In this document: piece by piece, positions 1-9,159 of the stretch
Layout of the letters: each line of letters begins with the position of its first letter
Numbering within the stretch: position 1 is the stretch's first letter
NCBI GenBank assembly: GCA_029884515.1
Contig: JAOUHR010000003.1
Coordinates: 1-21,319 of the forward strand
Length of the DNA stretch: 21,319 bases
Source of the DNA: Gemmatimonadota bacterium
GTDB taxonomy: Bacteria > Gemmatimonadota > Gemmatimonadetes > Gemmatimonadales > Gemmatimonadaceae
Direction: 5' to 3'
Made by a program: the position numbers and the translations under genes
Notes under the pieces: model-generated
What the model saw: only the letters and a program-made list of their open reading frames with translations
Told to the model about the DNA's origin: nothing
Database searches by the model: none

Positions 1-375
1 CGAGGCGGGCGCCCACATCGGGCACGGCGCGGTGGTGCATGGCGCGCGCATCGGGGCCAACGCCCTCATCGGCATGAACGCCGTGGTGATGGACAACGCG
101 GTGATCGGGGCCGGCAGCATCATCGGGGCGCTCACCTTCGTGCCGCAGGACATGGTGATCCCCGAGCGGAGCGTCGCCGTGGGGAACCCGGCGCGCGTGG
201 TGAAGGCGGTGAGCGACGAGATGCTCAGGTGGAAGAGCGAGGGCACCGCACTCTACCAGCAGCTCCCCGATGCGATGCGCGCCACCTGGCGCGCCGTGGA
301 GCCGCTGCGCGAGGTCCCCGCCGACCGGCCGACGCAGTCGGCCGTGCTCAAGTCCTGGACGGAGACACGCACGAC

Positions 376-379
<4 letters not shown>
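1..379 (+). CDS. paaY: PaaY-like hexapeptide-repeat thioesterase of phenylacetate catabolism, 3' part
   Basis: The reading frame is open from base 2 and gives 125 residues; the N-terminus lies off the left edge. It shows left-handed beta-helix hexapeptide repeats (IGHGAVVHGARIGANALIGM), then the PaaY-type strip with VAVGNPARVVKAVSDEMLRW and an alpha-helical tail containing EPLRE. This closely follows the C-terminal half of E. coli PaaY, including the tail that separates PaaY from generic gamma-carbonic anhydrases. PaaY homologues hydrolyse CoA thioesters such as 2-hydroxyphenylacetyl-CoA that would otherwise block the PaaABCE epoxidase; that role is known for the family and inferred here. The gene ends in ATGA, where its TGA (377-379) overlaps the paaZ start (376), so the two are almost certainly translationally coupled. 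A generic gamma-CA family protein is the alternative, but the neighbour argues against it. Confidence 0.85.
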
Positions 380-2415
<2,036 letters not shown>

Positions 2416-2461
2416 CGGCCTCCAGCGGTCCCGGTGCCCGCCGGTGGACGCCGCCTGTGTG

Positions 2462-3622
2462 CTATCGCGTGGCCTGCAACCGCGCCGCCACCCGCTGCAC
2501 GTCCGTGAGCACCCGCAGCAGGTTGCCGCTCCAGATCTTGGCGATGTCCACCTCGCTGTAGCCGCGCCGCACGAGCTCGAGCGTGACATTGAACGTCTCG
2601 CTCGCGTTGCTCCAGCCGTCCACGCCGCCGCCGCCGTCGAAGTCCGAGCTGATCCCGGCATGGTCGATGCCGATCAGCTTCACCACGTGATCGATGTGGT
2701 CCACGTAGTCCTTGACCGTCGCCCGCTTCCGCTCGGCCGCCGGTACGCTGTCCACCGCGGGCCCGCACTTCACGTAGCTGTTGAACGCCACCAGCTGCAC
2801 CACGCCGTTGTTCTTCTTGATCCCCTGTAACTGCTCGTCGTCGAGGTTCCGGCTGTGGTTGCAGATCGCACGCACGCCGCTGTGCGAGGCGATGATCGGT
2901 GCCCGGGTGAGCGCGAGCGTCTGCATCATGCTCTGCTTCGACGGGTGGGAGATGTCGATCATGATCCCCCACCTGTTGAGCTCCCGGATCGCGTCGCGGC
3001 CGAGCGGACTCAGGCCGTCGTGCATCCAGACGCCGTCGCGCTCGCCGGTGTTGCTGTCCGAGAGCTGGCTGTGGCCGTTGTGCGCGAGGGAGAGGTAGCG
3101 GGCACCCAGGTCCGCGAACTGCCGGATGCGGGAGAGGTCGGCGCCGAGGGGGAATCCGTTCTCGACGCCGATGAAGATCACGCGACGCCCGCTGGCGTGG
3201 ATGCGCCGCGCGTCGGCCGCGGTGAGCGCCAGGCCCGCACGGTCCGGCGCCAGGGAGTCGGTGAGACGATGGATGGCCGCGAACTTCTCCATCGCCGCGG
3301 CGTAGGCAGCCGCGTAGCCGGTGGAGTCGAGCTGGCCGCGCTGACCCGTGTACACGATGAGGAAGACCGCGCCGAGGCCGCCGGCCTCCATCTTCGGGAG
3401 GTCCACCTGGTTGCGCTCCACGCCCGTGACGTAGTTCGCCGCGTCGCGCCGGAACGCCGCCGGCGAGATGTCCACGTGCGTGTCGAGCGTGAGCACGCGC
3501 GCGTGGATCGCCCGGGCGCGCGCGACGAGGGCCGCGTCCTCCTGGGCGGGGGCGGGTGCCGGGGCGAGGAAGAGCGCCGCGCAGGCGGTGGCGAGGATCC
3601 GGGCGGGGGACGGCAGCGGCAT
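2462..3622 (-). CDS. Secreted M19-family (renal-type) membrane dipeptidase
   Basis: The protein has 386 residues and begins with a signal peptide (hydrophobic residues about 9-25, AxA-type site near AQ|ED). It has the complete M19 metallopeptidase set: His49 and Asp51 in DTHVD, bridging Glu154 in GVENG, His226 in ISHPS, His247 in ASHSG, Arg258 in NHSRN and Asp327 in SSDFDG. The His247-to-Arg258 spacing of 11 matches human renal dipeptidase (His219/Arg230). This binuclear zinc TIM-barrel family cleaves dipeptides, often with D-residues at the C-side; a periplasmic or surface role in peptide scavenging is inferred. It is transcribed towards paaZ, with 46 bp between the stops, and divergently from osmC. 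No strong ribosome binding site precedes the ATG at 3622. Confidence 0.92.
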   Translation of the reverse strand: MPLPSPARILATACAALFLAPAPAPAQEDAALVARARAIHARVLTLDTHVDISPAAFRRDAANYVTGVERNQVDLPKMEAGGLGAVFLIVYTGQRGQLDSTGYAAAYAAAMEKFAAIHRLTDSLAPDRAGLALTAADARRIHASGRRVIFIGVENGFPLGADLSRIRQFADLGARYLSLAHNGHSQLSDSNTGERDGVWMHDGLSPLGRDAIRELNRWGIMIDISHPSKQSMMQTLALTRAPIIASHSGVRAICNHSRNLDDEQLQGIKKNNGVVQLVAFNSYVKCGPAVDSVPAAERKRATVKDYVDHIDHVVKLIGIDHAGISSDFDGGGGVDGWSNASETFNVTLELVRRGYSEVDIAKIWSGNLLRVLTDVQRVAARLQATR

Positions 3623-3740
3623 CGGCGGGGTCCGGGTGGAGGTGGAACCGGAGTTCTAACCGCCGCCTTCGTGCCCGCGCAATGGCACCGCGATATCTTT
3701 CGCGAGCGCGATCCCTTTCATTCGACATCGGAGACCATCC

Positions 3741-4166
3741 ATGCTCACACGTACCGCCGACGCCCGCTGGATGGGCGACCTCAAGGCCGGCAAGGGCCAT
3801 GTGAAGACCGGCAGCGGCGCCCTGGACGGCGCGTACTCGTTCGGCACACGCTTCGAGTCCGCCAAGGGCACGAACCCCGAGGAACTCCTCGGTGCCGCCC
3901 ACGCTGCCTGCTTCTCGATGGCGCTGTCGAACGCGCTCAACAAGGCGGGACACCTGCCCGACCATGTGCACACCGTCGCCACGGTGACGATGTCCAAGGG
4001 TGACGCCGGCTTCGTCATCTCCGGCATCCATCTCAAGACGGAAGGGAAGGTGAAGGGCCTTGCGGCGGCCGACTTCCAGCAGCACGCCGAGGCCACCAAG
4101 AAGGGGTGCATCGTGTCGCAGGCGCTGGCGAGCGTGCCGATGACGCTCGAGGCGAAACTGGTGTGA
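3741..4166 (+). CDS. osmC: OsmC-type organic hydroperoxide reductase (peroxiredoxin-like)
   Basis: The protein has 141 residues, the usual OsmC length. It matches E. coli OsmC across the whole chain, most clearly in KGTNPEELLGAAHAACFSMA. It carries the two redox cysteines, Cys57 (AACF) and Cys123 (GCIVSQ), and active-site Glu48. OsmC homodimers reduce organic hydroperoxides with these two thiols, regenerated through lipoyl or thioredoxin-type partners (family knowledge). The position after the second cysteine is Ile rather than the more usual Pro (CPVSQ in E. coli), which is a mild oddity. The ATG at 3741 has GGAG at 3730-3733, seven bases upstream. An AT-richer patch around 3693-3700 (ATATCTTT) is the best visible -10 candidate, but no convincing -35 accompanies it. 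Confidence 0.95.
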   Translation: MLTRTADARWMGDLKAGKGHVKTGSGALDGAYSFGTRFESAKGTNPEELLGAAHAACFSMALSNALNKAGHLPDHVHTVATVTMSKGDAGFVISGIHLKTEGKVKGLAAADFQQHAEATKKGCIVSQALASVPMTLEAKLV

Positions 4167-4187
4167 GCCGGTTCGCGTAGGGGGCCC

Positions 4188-4874
4188 ATGCAACAGACCG
4201 CCACGCCGGCCCCCTCCGCGCCCGCGGGCCCGGGCGCCGTCACCCAGTCGGCGGCCCCGGTACTGGCGGGTGGCACGCCATCCAGTGCGACGCCCGCCGA
4301 AGCCTACCAGGCCGCGCGCGCGCAGCGTCGTGAGCTCGCCAACCGGATGGAGAGCCTCGTCGACACGCGGAGGCAGGTCGTGCAACAGTTGCGCGAGGGC
4401 GCGGTGAGCGCGGCGGACCGCGCCGGCCTCGACCAGCGTCTCGCCCAGGTCGACCAGCAGATCAGCGCCACGACCATCGACATCGGCGAGGCGGACCGGC
4501 TCGTCGCGCAGGCGGCGGCCGTGCCCGGCAGCACCACGCAGGAGCCACCCACGAATCCATGGGCGTACGGCCCGCCCGAGGAGCTCGTGGCCATGTCCAT
4601 CGGGCTCACTGCGCTGCTGCTGTTCCCGGTGATGCTCGCCTGGGCCCGTCGCATCTGGCGGCGGAGTCCCGCGGCGCCCGTACCCGCCGAGATCACCGAC
4701 CGGCTGGGCGCCATGGAGCGCGCGATCGACGCGGTGGCCGTCGAGGTCGAGCGGATCGGCGAAGGGCAGCGCTTCGTGACGCACCTGCTCTCGGCCACGC
4801 GCGGCGGGGAACGGGCCGCGCTTCCCGTCGCCGAGATGCCCTCACAGGCGGGCGGGCCGCCCTCGCTGCGCTGA
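4188..4874 (+). CDS. Hypothetical single-pass membrane protein with flanking coiled coils
   Basis: I do not recognise this 228-residue protein. Visible layout: a Pro/Ala/Thr-rich low-complexity N-terminus (1-36), a charged Gln/Arg-rich helix likely to form a coiled coil (about 37-110), a Pro-rich linker holding NPWAYGPPEE (about 118-131), one transmembrane helix (about 133-153), a basic stop-transfer patch (ARRIWRR), and a second amphipathic helix (about 166-205). By the positive-inside rule the C-terminal helix would be cytoplasmic and the first coiled coil would face the periplasm, although no cleavable signal is seen. It starts 21 bases after the osmC stop and is probably cotranscribed with it. 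A GGGGG run sits just before the ATG. A scaffold or sensor-like role is possible, but nothing in the sequence assigns one. Confidence 0.75.
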   Translation: MQQTATPAPSAPAGPGAVTQSAAPVLAGGTPSSATPAEAYQAARAQRRELANRMESLVDTRRQVVQQLREGAVSAADRAGLDQRLAQVDQQISATTIDIGEADRLVAQAAAVPGSTTQEPPTNPWAYGPPEELVAMSIGLTALLLFPVMLAWARRIWRRSPAAPVPAEITDRLGAMERAIDAVAVEVERIGEGQRFVTHLLSATRGGERAALPVAEMPSQAGGPPSLR

Positions 4875-4887
4875 GGACGGCCCGCCC
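4850..4887 (+). terminator. Hairpin over the stop codon of the coiled-coil membrane protein gene
   Basis: There are 15-bp arms (GGGCGGGCCGCCCTC at 4850-4864 and its complement at 4873-4887, one mismatch) around an 8-base loop. The stem is almost all G:C. It includes the TGA at 4872-4874 and lacks a clear T-run. A terminator or transcript-end stem for the plus-strand pair is the likely role; coding constraint on the left arm makes chance possible. Confidence 0.5.
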
Positions 4888-4893
4888 ACCCAC

Positions 4894-4915
4894 GATCGCG
4901 TGACCGTGCGCGATC
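4894..4915 (-). terminator. Hairpin over the stop codon of the PilX-like gene
   Basis: GATCGCG (4894-4900) pairs with CGCGATC (4909-4915) around an 8-base loop. The stem reaches into the minus-strand TGA at 4914-4916. It lies seven bases from the plus-strand hairpin, so this 39-bp convergent junction is nearly all hairpin. There is no T-tract, so the assignment is tentative. Confidence 0.4.
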
Positions 4916-6746
4916 AGGGCGCCGGGACCAGGCTCGGCCAATAGGTGGCGATGTCGAAGTTCGTGGGCTCCACCTCGTAGAAGTGGCCGCGTGCGAACCG
5001 GCCCGTCGTCGGGAAGTAGGGTGGCGGCTCCTGTCCCGCGCAGGCGTCGTACTGGTAGCGCTTGATGTAGCCGCGCCCGTCGGTGATGCCGACCGGTCCG
5101 CGCTGGTTCTGGATGATGCCGCCCGTGAGGAAGAGGCAGCCGCGGGCATTGTTGGCGCCCTGGCAGTCCTCGACGTCGTTCGGGTTGCTGGAATAGTTCT
5201 CCACGGTGAACTGGCTGATCGCCAGGACCACCGCGTGCACGTACTCGTCGCCCGATCGGTTTGCCCAGGTGCGGTGGCTGCCCGAGCTGAACGGCTGGTA
5301 GGGCGCGTTGAGCAGGTTGTCCGCCATGAGGATGTTGTTCCCGCTGAAGAGCCCCACCATGTCGCGTTCCGGGGAGTTGCAGGGCGTGGTGCCACCGGGG
5401 TTCGTCACGTAGGTGAGGTTGTCGGCGATGATGATGTTGTTCGTCGCCGCGATCGTGATCTTGCCACGGACCTTGCCGCTGATGGCGATCTTCCCCGTCA
5501 CGTGGATCACGCCCTTGAAGTTGGGGTTCAGGGCGCGCGAGATCGGCCAGAGGTAATCCGCATCCTGCGGCCGCGCTGCCGTCACCCGCGCGTCCACGGT
5601 GCCGGTCCACGGCAGCCAGGAGCCAAGCGAATCGGTTGCGAGGAAGGCACCGCGCCCGGGCACCGTCGTCCAGTCGTTCAGGATGTCCGAACCGCCCAGG
5701 TAGCAGTTTCGCGCCGTGCCGTTGTTCGGGGCCCAGGGCGCCTGGTCCGACGCGTTGCTCGTGCCGGTGTGGTGCCGGAAGATCTTGAAGTAGGAGTGGT
5801 TACCTGTGCCGGCCGTGAGGATGTGCCCGCAGTTCCACGATGCCTTGAGGCCGTTCGAGCCGAAGTTGCCGGTGGTGTCAGCCACCACCCACCAGGCATT
5901 GGCGTTGTTCGCAACGCGGTAGACCTTCATGAAGCCCTCGTCCACGTCGGTCGAGTCGCCGTCGCCGTTCAGGTCGACCGGCACGAACTCGAGGCGCATC
6001 GTGGCCTGGCCGGCGGCACCGGCGGTGGAGCTGGTGAAGGCCGTACCGCCGGCGGCCGCCTGGACCTGCAGCTTGGCGAGGTCGGCGGTGTTCGGGAAGT
6101 CGATGGGGGGCACGTTCTGGTCGTACCCGGCGTTGAAGTTCCCTCGCGCGAGGTTCGTGATCGTCTGCGCCGTGCGCACGCGTCCCCAGAAGGTGGCGCC
6201 GGGCGCCGCGTTCTGGATCTGGATGATGTCGTTGGAATGGACGGGACCGTAGAGCACGTCGTTGGCGCCGAAGACGATCGCGCCCTCGATGTCGGTGAAA
6301 TAGGCGTACTTGGCGAAGCTCTCCTGCTGCACCTCCGCGCGCCGCACGATGCGATTCCCCGCCCGGTCCGTCACGACGGTCACGACACTGCCGAACACGC
6401 CGTACTGGCCCGTGCTGATGCCGGACGGCCCGACGTAGGTCCAACGGCGGATGCCGGGGATGGCTGCACCGCCGGCGTCCGTCACCGTGACGCCGTCCTC
6501 GTACACGGTGTAGCCGCTGTCCGGATAGAGCGTGGTGTCGGCATTGAGCGCCGAGCGCGCCTGCTCGAGGCCCGCGTCCGCCACGCTCTCGAGCACGCTC
6601 AGCCGGCCATGGTACGAGCTGATGAGCGTCGTGTTGAGCCCGAGGAACGCGCCGCCCGCCGCGATCGCGGCCACGGCGACGACGACGAGGATGACCACCA
6701 CCAGGGCGATGCCCCGGCGCTGCTGCAACTGGGGACGCGTGCGCAT
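4914..6746 (-). CDS. Large PilX-like minor pilin / pilus assembly protein (PilX N-terminal type)
   Basis: The protein has 610 residues from the ATG at 6746, chosen because GGAG lies eight bases upstream. An in-frame ATG at 6764 overlaps the previous stop (ATGA) and would add six residues, but has no Shine-Dalgarno. The N-terminus QQRRGIALVVVILVVV is a PilX/GspK-like prepilin segment: it has the Gly cleavage site and hydrophobic helix, but no Glu at mature position 5. Beyond it lies a long Asn/Thr-rich extracellular region with a GPVHSND segment of the kind seen in DUF4900-like pilus proteins. There is an EF-hand-like loop from about residue 258 (DLNGDGDSTDVDE) and several cysteines that could form disulfides. 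It is the last and largest of four coupled pilin genes. In related systems the E5-lacking subunit sits at the fibre tip; an adhesive tip role is inferred. Far longer than classical PilX (about 200 residues). Confidence 0.8.
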   Translation of the reverse strand: MRTRPQLQQRRGIALVVVILVVVAVAAIAAGGAFLGLNTTLISSYHGRLSVLESVADAGLEQARSALNADTTLYPDSGYTVYEDGVTVTDAGGAAIPGIRRWTYVGPSGISTGQYGVFGSVVTVVTDRAGNRIVRRAEVQQESFAKYAYFTDIEGAIVFGANDVLYGPVHSNDIIQIQNAAPGATFWGRVRTAQTITNLARGNFNAGYDQNVPPIDFPNTADLAKLQVQAAAGGTAFTSSTAGAAGQATMRLEFVPVDLNGDGDSTDVDEGFMKVYRVANNANAWWVVADTTGNFGSNGLKASWNCGHILTAGTGNHSYFKIFRHHTGTSNASDQAPWAPNNGTARNCYLGGSDILNDWTTVPGRGAFLATDSLGSWLPWTGTVDARVTAARPQDADYLWPISRALNPNFKGVIHVTGKIAISGKVRGKITIAATNNIIIADNLTYVTNPGGTTPCNSPERDMVGLFSGNNILMADNLLNAPYQPFSSGSHRTWANRSGDEYVHAVVLAISQFTVENYSSNPNDVEDCQGANNARGCLFLTGGIIQNQRGPVGITDGRGYIKRYQYDACAGQEPPPYFPTTGRFARGHFYEVEPTNFDIATYWPSLVPAP

Positions 6747-6760
6747 TCCTGACACTCCGG

Positions 6761-7933
6761 TCATGGGACCAGGACGGCGTTGCTCGACCGCTGCGGTGAC
6801 AGCGTCGGGGTACAGTCCTGCGCGGCCACGGCGTAGACGTATGTCGCACCGCTCACGATGTTGGCGTCGGTGTAGATGTTCGGGTTGACCCCCCCGGGGA
6901 GTGCCACGACCGGGTCGCCCCAGTCGGGGTCGAGGAGCAGCTTGCGCCACACCACGTAGCGTTCCACGTCCTTCTCGCCGCTCGTCTCGTCCACCGACGG
7001 CGTGAACGAGAGCCTGACGGCGCGCGTGACCGAGTCCGCGAGGAAGGTGTTCGTGGCGGCGGGGACCGACGCGAAGATCGGCGCGTCACCGCAGCTCTTG
7101 GTGTTCACCAGGCCGACGTTCGGCAGCCGGATCAGGCGGGAGAGGGTGCGGATGCGCTGGTCGGTGCCCGTCTTGCCGTTGTTGACCGTGAAGCTCACCC
7201 GGATGGCACGGACGCTGTCGATCCGCGCGAGCGTCCCGGTGTCGTTCAGGGCGAGATGGATCGGCCGCGTGTGCCGCAGCGGCAGCCAGCCGCTCGCGAC
7301 GGCGACCAGCGACTTGACGCCGCCGGCGGTCGCGTTCTCGCGGAAGTAGGAGAAGAACGGGGTGCCGGTCGTCCCGAGGATGTTCGTCGACACGACCTCC
7401 GCGGCCAGGTTGTTCACCTTGCGGTAGAGGACGAAGTCGTCGGTGCGCGCGGTGCTGCTGTCGCGCCGGAAGTAGAAGATGATCGTCTCGGCGCCGCTGG
7501 GGACGCCTCCCACCGTGTAGTTGCTGTCCGGATACACGATCGCGGTCTGGGGGATCGTGATCTGGGCGGTACGCCGCATCGAGACCACGGCGCTGTCCGG
7601 CGCGTCCGGGTTGTAATAGACGGCCTCGACGTCGCCCGCCGTGTTCGTCCAGTAGTTCGCGTTGAACGCGACCACGCTGTCGGAGAGGTAGATGAGCTGC
7701 GGCTGCTTGTCCGGGGCGCCCGCCCCCGACGCGCGCAGGTCCTTCTCCATCTCGTTGAGCGCGAAGCGGCCGTTCTGGTACATCGCCACGCGTTCGCTGC
7801 CCAGCGCGAAGTTCTTGCTCTCGCTCTTGAGGAGCATCAGCGCGCCGCTCATCGCGAACGAGAGGATCAGCATCGCGACGATCATCTCGACGAGCGTCAT
7901 GCCCTCGCGGGCCCGTCCTGGGAAGCGGCTCAT
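6761..7933 (-). CDS. PilW-like type IV minor prepilin with C-terminal FnIII-like domain
   Basis: The protein has 390 residues. The type III prepilin signal is AREG|MTLVEM: cleavage after Gly11, Glu at mature +5 (Glu16), then a hydrophobic helix to about residue 35. The segment MYQNGRFALNEMEKDLRASG (about 51-70) is the typical PilW/GspJ helix. A beta-rich head follows. Residues about 283-389 look like a fibronectin type III-like module, with RLSFTPSVDE and RYVVWRK strands and the closing YVYAVAAQD. The start overlaps the stop of the PilV-like gene (ATGA at 7933-7930). PilW-type subunits join PilV, PilX and FimU/FimT in the complex that primes pilus assembly. GspJ of a type II secretion system is the main alternative name; the context of a PilX-like rather than a GspK partner favours a pilus. 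Confidence 0.85.
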   Translation of the reverse strand: MSRFPGRAREGMTLVEMIVAMLILSFAMSGALMLLKSESKNFALGSERVAMYQNGRFALNEMEKDLRASGAGAPDKQPQLIYLSDSVVAFNANYWTNTAGDVEAVYYNPDAPDSAVVSMRRTAQITIPQTAIVYPDSNYTVGGVPSGAETIIFYFRRDSSTARTDDFVLYRKVNNLAAEVVSTNILGTTGTPFFSYFRENATAGGVKSLVAVASGWLPLRHTRPIHLALNDTGTLARIDSVRAIRVSFTVNNGKTGTDQRIRTLSRLIRLPNVGLVNTKSCGDAPIFASVPAATNTFLADSVTRAVRLSFTPSVDETSGEKDVERYVVWRKLLLDPDWGDPVVALPGGVNPNIYTDANIVSGATYVYAVAAQDCTPTLSPQRSSNAVLVP

Positions 7934-8304
7934 GGGGCCGCCACCACCACGGTGCGCGCGACCGGGGCGCTCAGCCCCGGCCCACTCACCGTCACCGTGA
8001 TCTTCTTGTAGTCGTGCCGGCTCGCCGTGACGCGGGTGATCCGCGTCACGCGCGTGAAGCCTGGCAGGGTCGGGAAGCTCGTCTCGGTCCCGGCGTACAG
8101 GGTGTCGAGGCCGACGTAGTCGGGATCGCTGCGCACGAGGTCCGTGCGGTCGGTGACCAGCTGGATCGCGGCCTGGTCACGGTCGCTCGTGGTGCTCACG
8201 CGGATCGTCCGGCCCGTCAGCGTGACGAGCCCGAGCATCACGATCAGCAGGATGGAGAGGGAGAGCACGACCTCGACGAGGGTGAATCCATTGCGTGTCT
8301 TCAT
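7930..8304 (-). CDS. PilV/GspI-like type IV minor prepilin
   Basis: The protein has 124 residues with a short prepilin leader (MKTRNG|FTLVEVVLSL): cleavage after Gly6, Glu11 at mature +5, and a hydrophobic N-terminal helix that serves both as membrane anchor and fibre core. The rest is a small beta-rich head with a Thr/Val-rich C-terminal strand region (KKITVTVSGPG), as in PilV/GspI. The ATG at 8304 overlaps the upstream stop by one base (TGATG), and its own TGA overlaps the PilW-like start. The second position of the operon is where PilV sits in fimT-pilV-pilW-pilX clusters. The prepilin peptidase needed for cleavage is not in the window. Confidence 0.85.
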   Translation of the reverse strand: MKTRNGFTLVEVVLSLSILLIVMLGLVTLTGRTIRVSTTSDRDQAAIQLVTDRTDLVRSDPDYVGLDTLYAGTETSFPTLPGFTRVTRITRVTASRHDYKKITVTVSGPGLSAPVARTVVVAAP

Positions 8305-8867
8305 CAGAAGATCTTCTGCCAGCCGTCGGCGCGGTAACGGAAGTAGGAGGCCCGCCCAGTGGCCCGATCGATCCGGACGGCCCGTGCGTCGTCCGGCCGG
8401 TCCCCGCCGCGCAGGGCGCGCAAGGACGTTATGTAGAACCCCCCCACCTCGCTGGCGCTGCCGTCACGATGGAACACCAGCGCCGGCCGGCCGCCGATCT
8501 GCTTCACGATGGACACCGGCGCGGTGCCGAACGACATCGCGGGCGCCGCCCCGCGGCCGAAGGCGATCAGTTCCCCGAGGGGCACCGCCCGCATGTGTTC
8601 GGTCGCGTCCGCGGCACCGTTGTTGTTGCGATCCTCGAGGATCTGCAGCCGCTTGTAGGTGGTGTCGAAGAACACGATCACGTCGTGCTGCTGCGTCACG
8701 GCCTGTCGCTGCGCCGTGAGCATGGTGGTCCCGAGCACCTGGATGGCGCTGTTCACCCGGAAGCGCGTCACGTCGACCTTGGAGACGCCGATCCCGAGGA
8801 GGATGGCCGCCATCACCAGGACGAAGACGAGTTCCATCAAGCTGAAGCCGGGCCTGCGGTGTACCAT
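8304..8867 (-). CDS. FimT/GspH-like type IV minor prepilin
   Basis: The protein has 187 residues, beginning at the ATG at 8867 with GGAGG four bases upstream. The same frame is open further upstream, but the strong ribosome binding site and the prepilin leader fix this start. The leader is MVHRRPG|FSLMELV: cleavage after Gly7, Glu12 at mature +5. The head carries TAQRQAVTQQ (about 51-60), typical of the GspH/FimT helix, and DRNNNGAADATE (79-90), an acidic Asn/Gly loop that could bind calcium. It is the first gene of the four-pilin operon. FimT/FimU proteins cap or connect the priming complex and in some species bind DNA during uptake; no specific DNA-binding patch can be assigned here. Confidence 0.85.
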   Translation of the reverse strand: MVHRRPGFSLMELVFVLVMAAILLGIGVSKVDVTRFRVNSAIQVLGTTMLTAQRQAVTQQHDVIVFFDTTYKRLQILEDRNNNGAADATEHMRAVPLGELIAFGRGAAPAMSFGTAPVSIVKQIGGRPALVFHRDGSASEVGGFYITSLRALRGGDRPDDARAVRIDRATGRASYFRYRADGWQKIF

Positions 8868-9103
8868 CGTGCCTCCGGGGGTTCCGCTGAGGACACCCCT
8901 CACGATCCATGCCGCCGGCTGCTGAACAGGCGACGTGGGTGTTTCGTTGTGACGCGCGCCTGCCAACACGACGCCGCGTGTGACCCTGCGCAACATCGGC
9001 GAGCGGGCTCCATCACCAGGGCGCGGCGCGTCGCCGGGTCCAGAGCGCCGGCACGCACCCCGACGACGCCCGCGAAGCCGGGGGTCCGAGGGGCACGCCG
9101 TCA

Positions 9104-9131
9104 ACTGTAGCACGGACGAGCGACAGGTGAA
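9104..9131 (-). promoter_or_regulatory. Candidate sigma70-type promoter for the pilin operon
   Basis: Read on the minus strand: TTCACC (9131-9126) as -35, a 16-base spacer, and TACAGT (9109-9104) as -10, each four of six to the sigma70 consensus. The direct repeats lie on and just upstream of the -35, where an activator would sit. It is a weak match in GC-rich DNA, so confidence is low. Confidence 0.3.
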
Positions 9132-9159
9132 GGTCACGGGAAGGTCACCACATTGTGAC
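9129..9159. promoter_or_regulatory. Tandem 11-bp repeats with overlapping inverted repeat: candidate regulator site (PHO box-like)
   Basis: GAAGGTCAC occurs at 9129-9137 and again at 9140-9148, an exact 11-base period. The second copy also forms GTCAC-N6-GTGAC (9144-9159). PhoB/PhoP sites are direct repeats with an 11-bp period, with GTTCACC-type units in actinomycetes, and the plus-strand neighbour is a PhoD phosphatase. A phosphate-response site is therefore a reasonable inference, but another regulator of the divergent pilin operon would also fit. Confidence 0.4.

Noticed and set aside
2421..2448. Possible hairpin between paaZ and the dipeptidase gene (TCCAGCGG / CCGGTGGA)
   Set aside because: It has only short arms with a mismatch and a 12-base loop, and is not distinguishable from chance in GC-rich DNA.
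3690..3719. Imperfect direct repeat GCGATATCTTTC / GCGATCCCTTTC upstream of osmC
   Set aside because: There are two copies with two mismatches and an 18-bp period; no known OxyR/OhrR-like symmetry was seen, so it is not reported as an operator.
4983..6752. Plus-strand open frame opposite the PilX-like gene (about 589 codons)
   Set aside because: Compositional shadow: Val/Arg/Gly/His-rich with no motif, whereas the minus strand has a pilin N-terminus and operon coupling.
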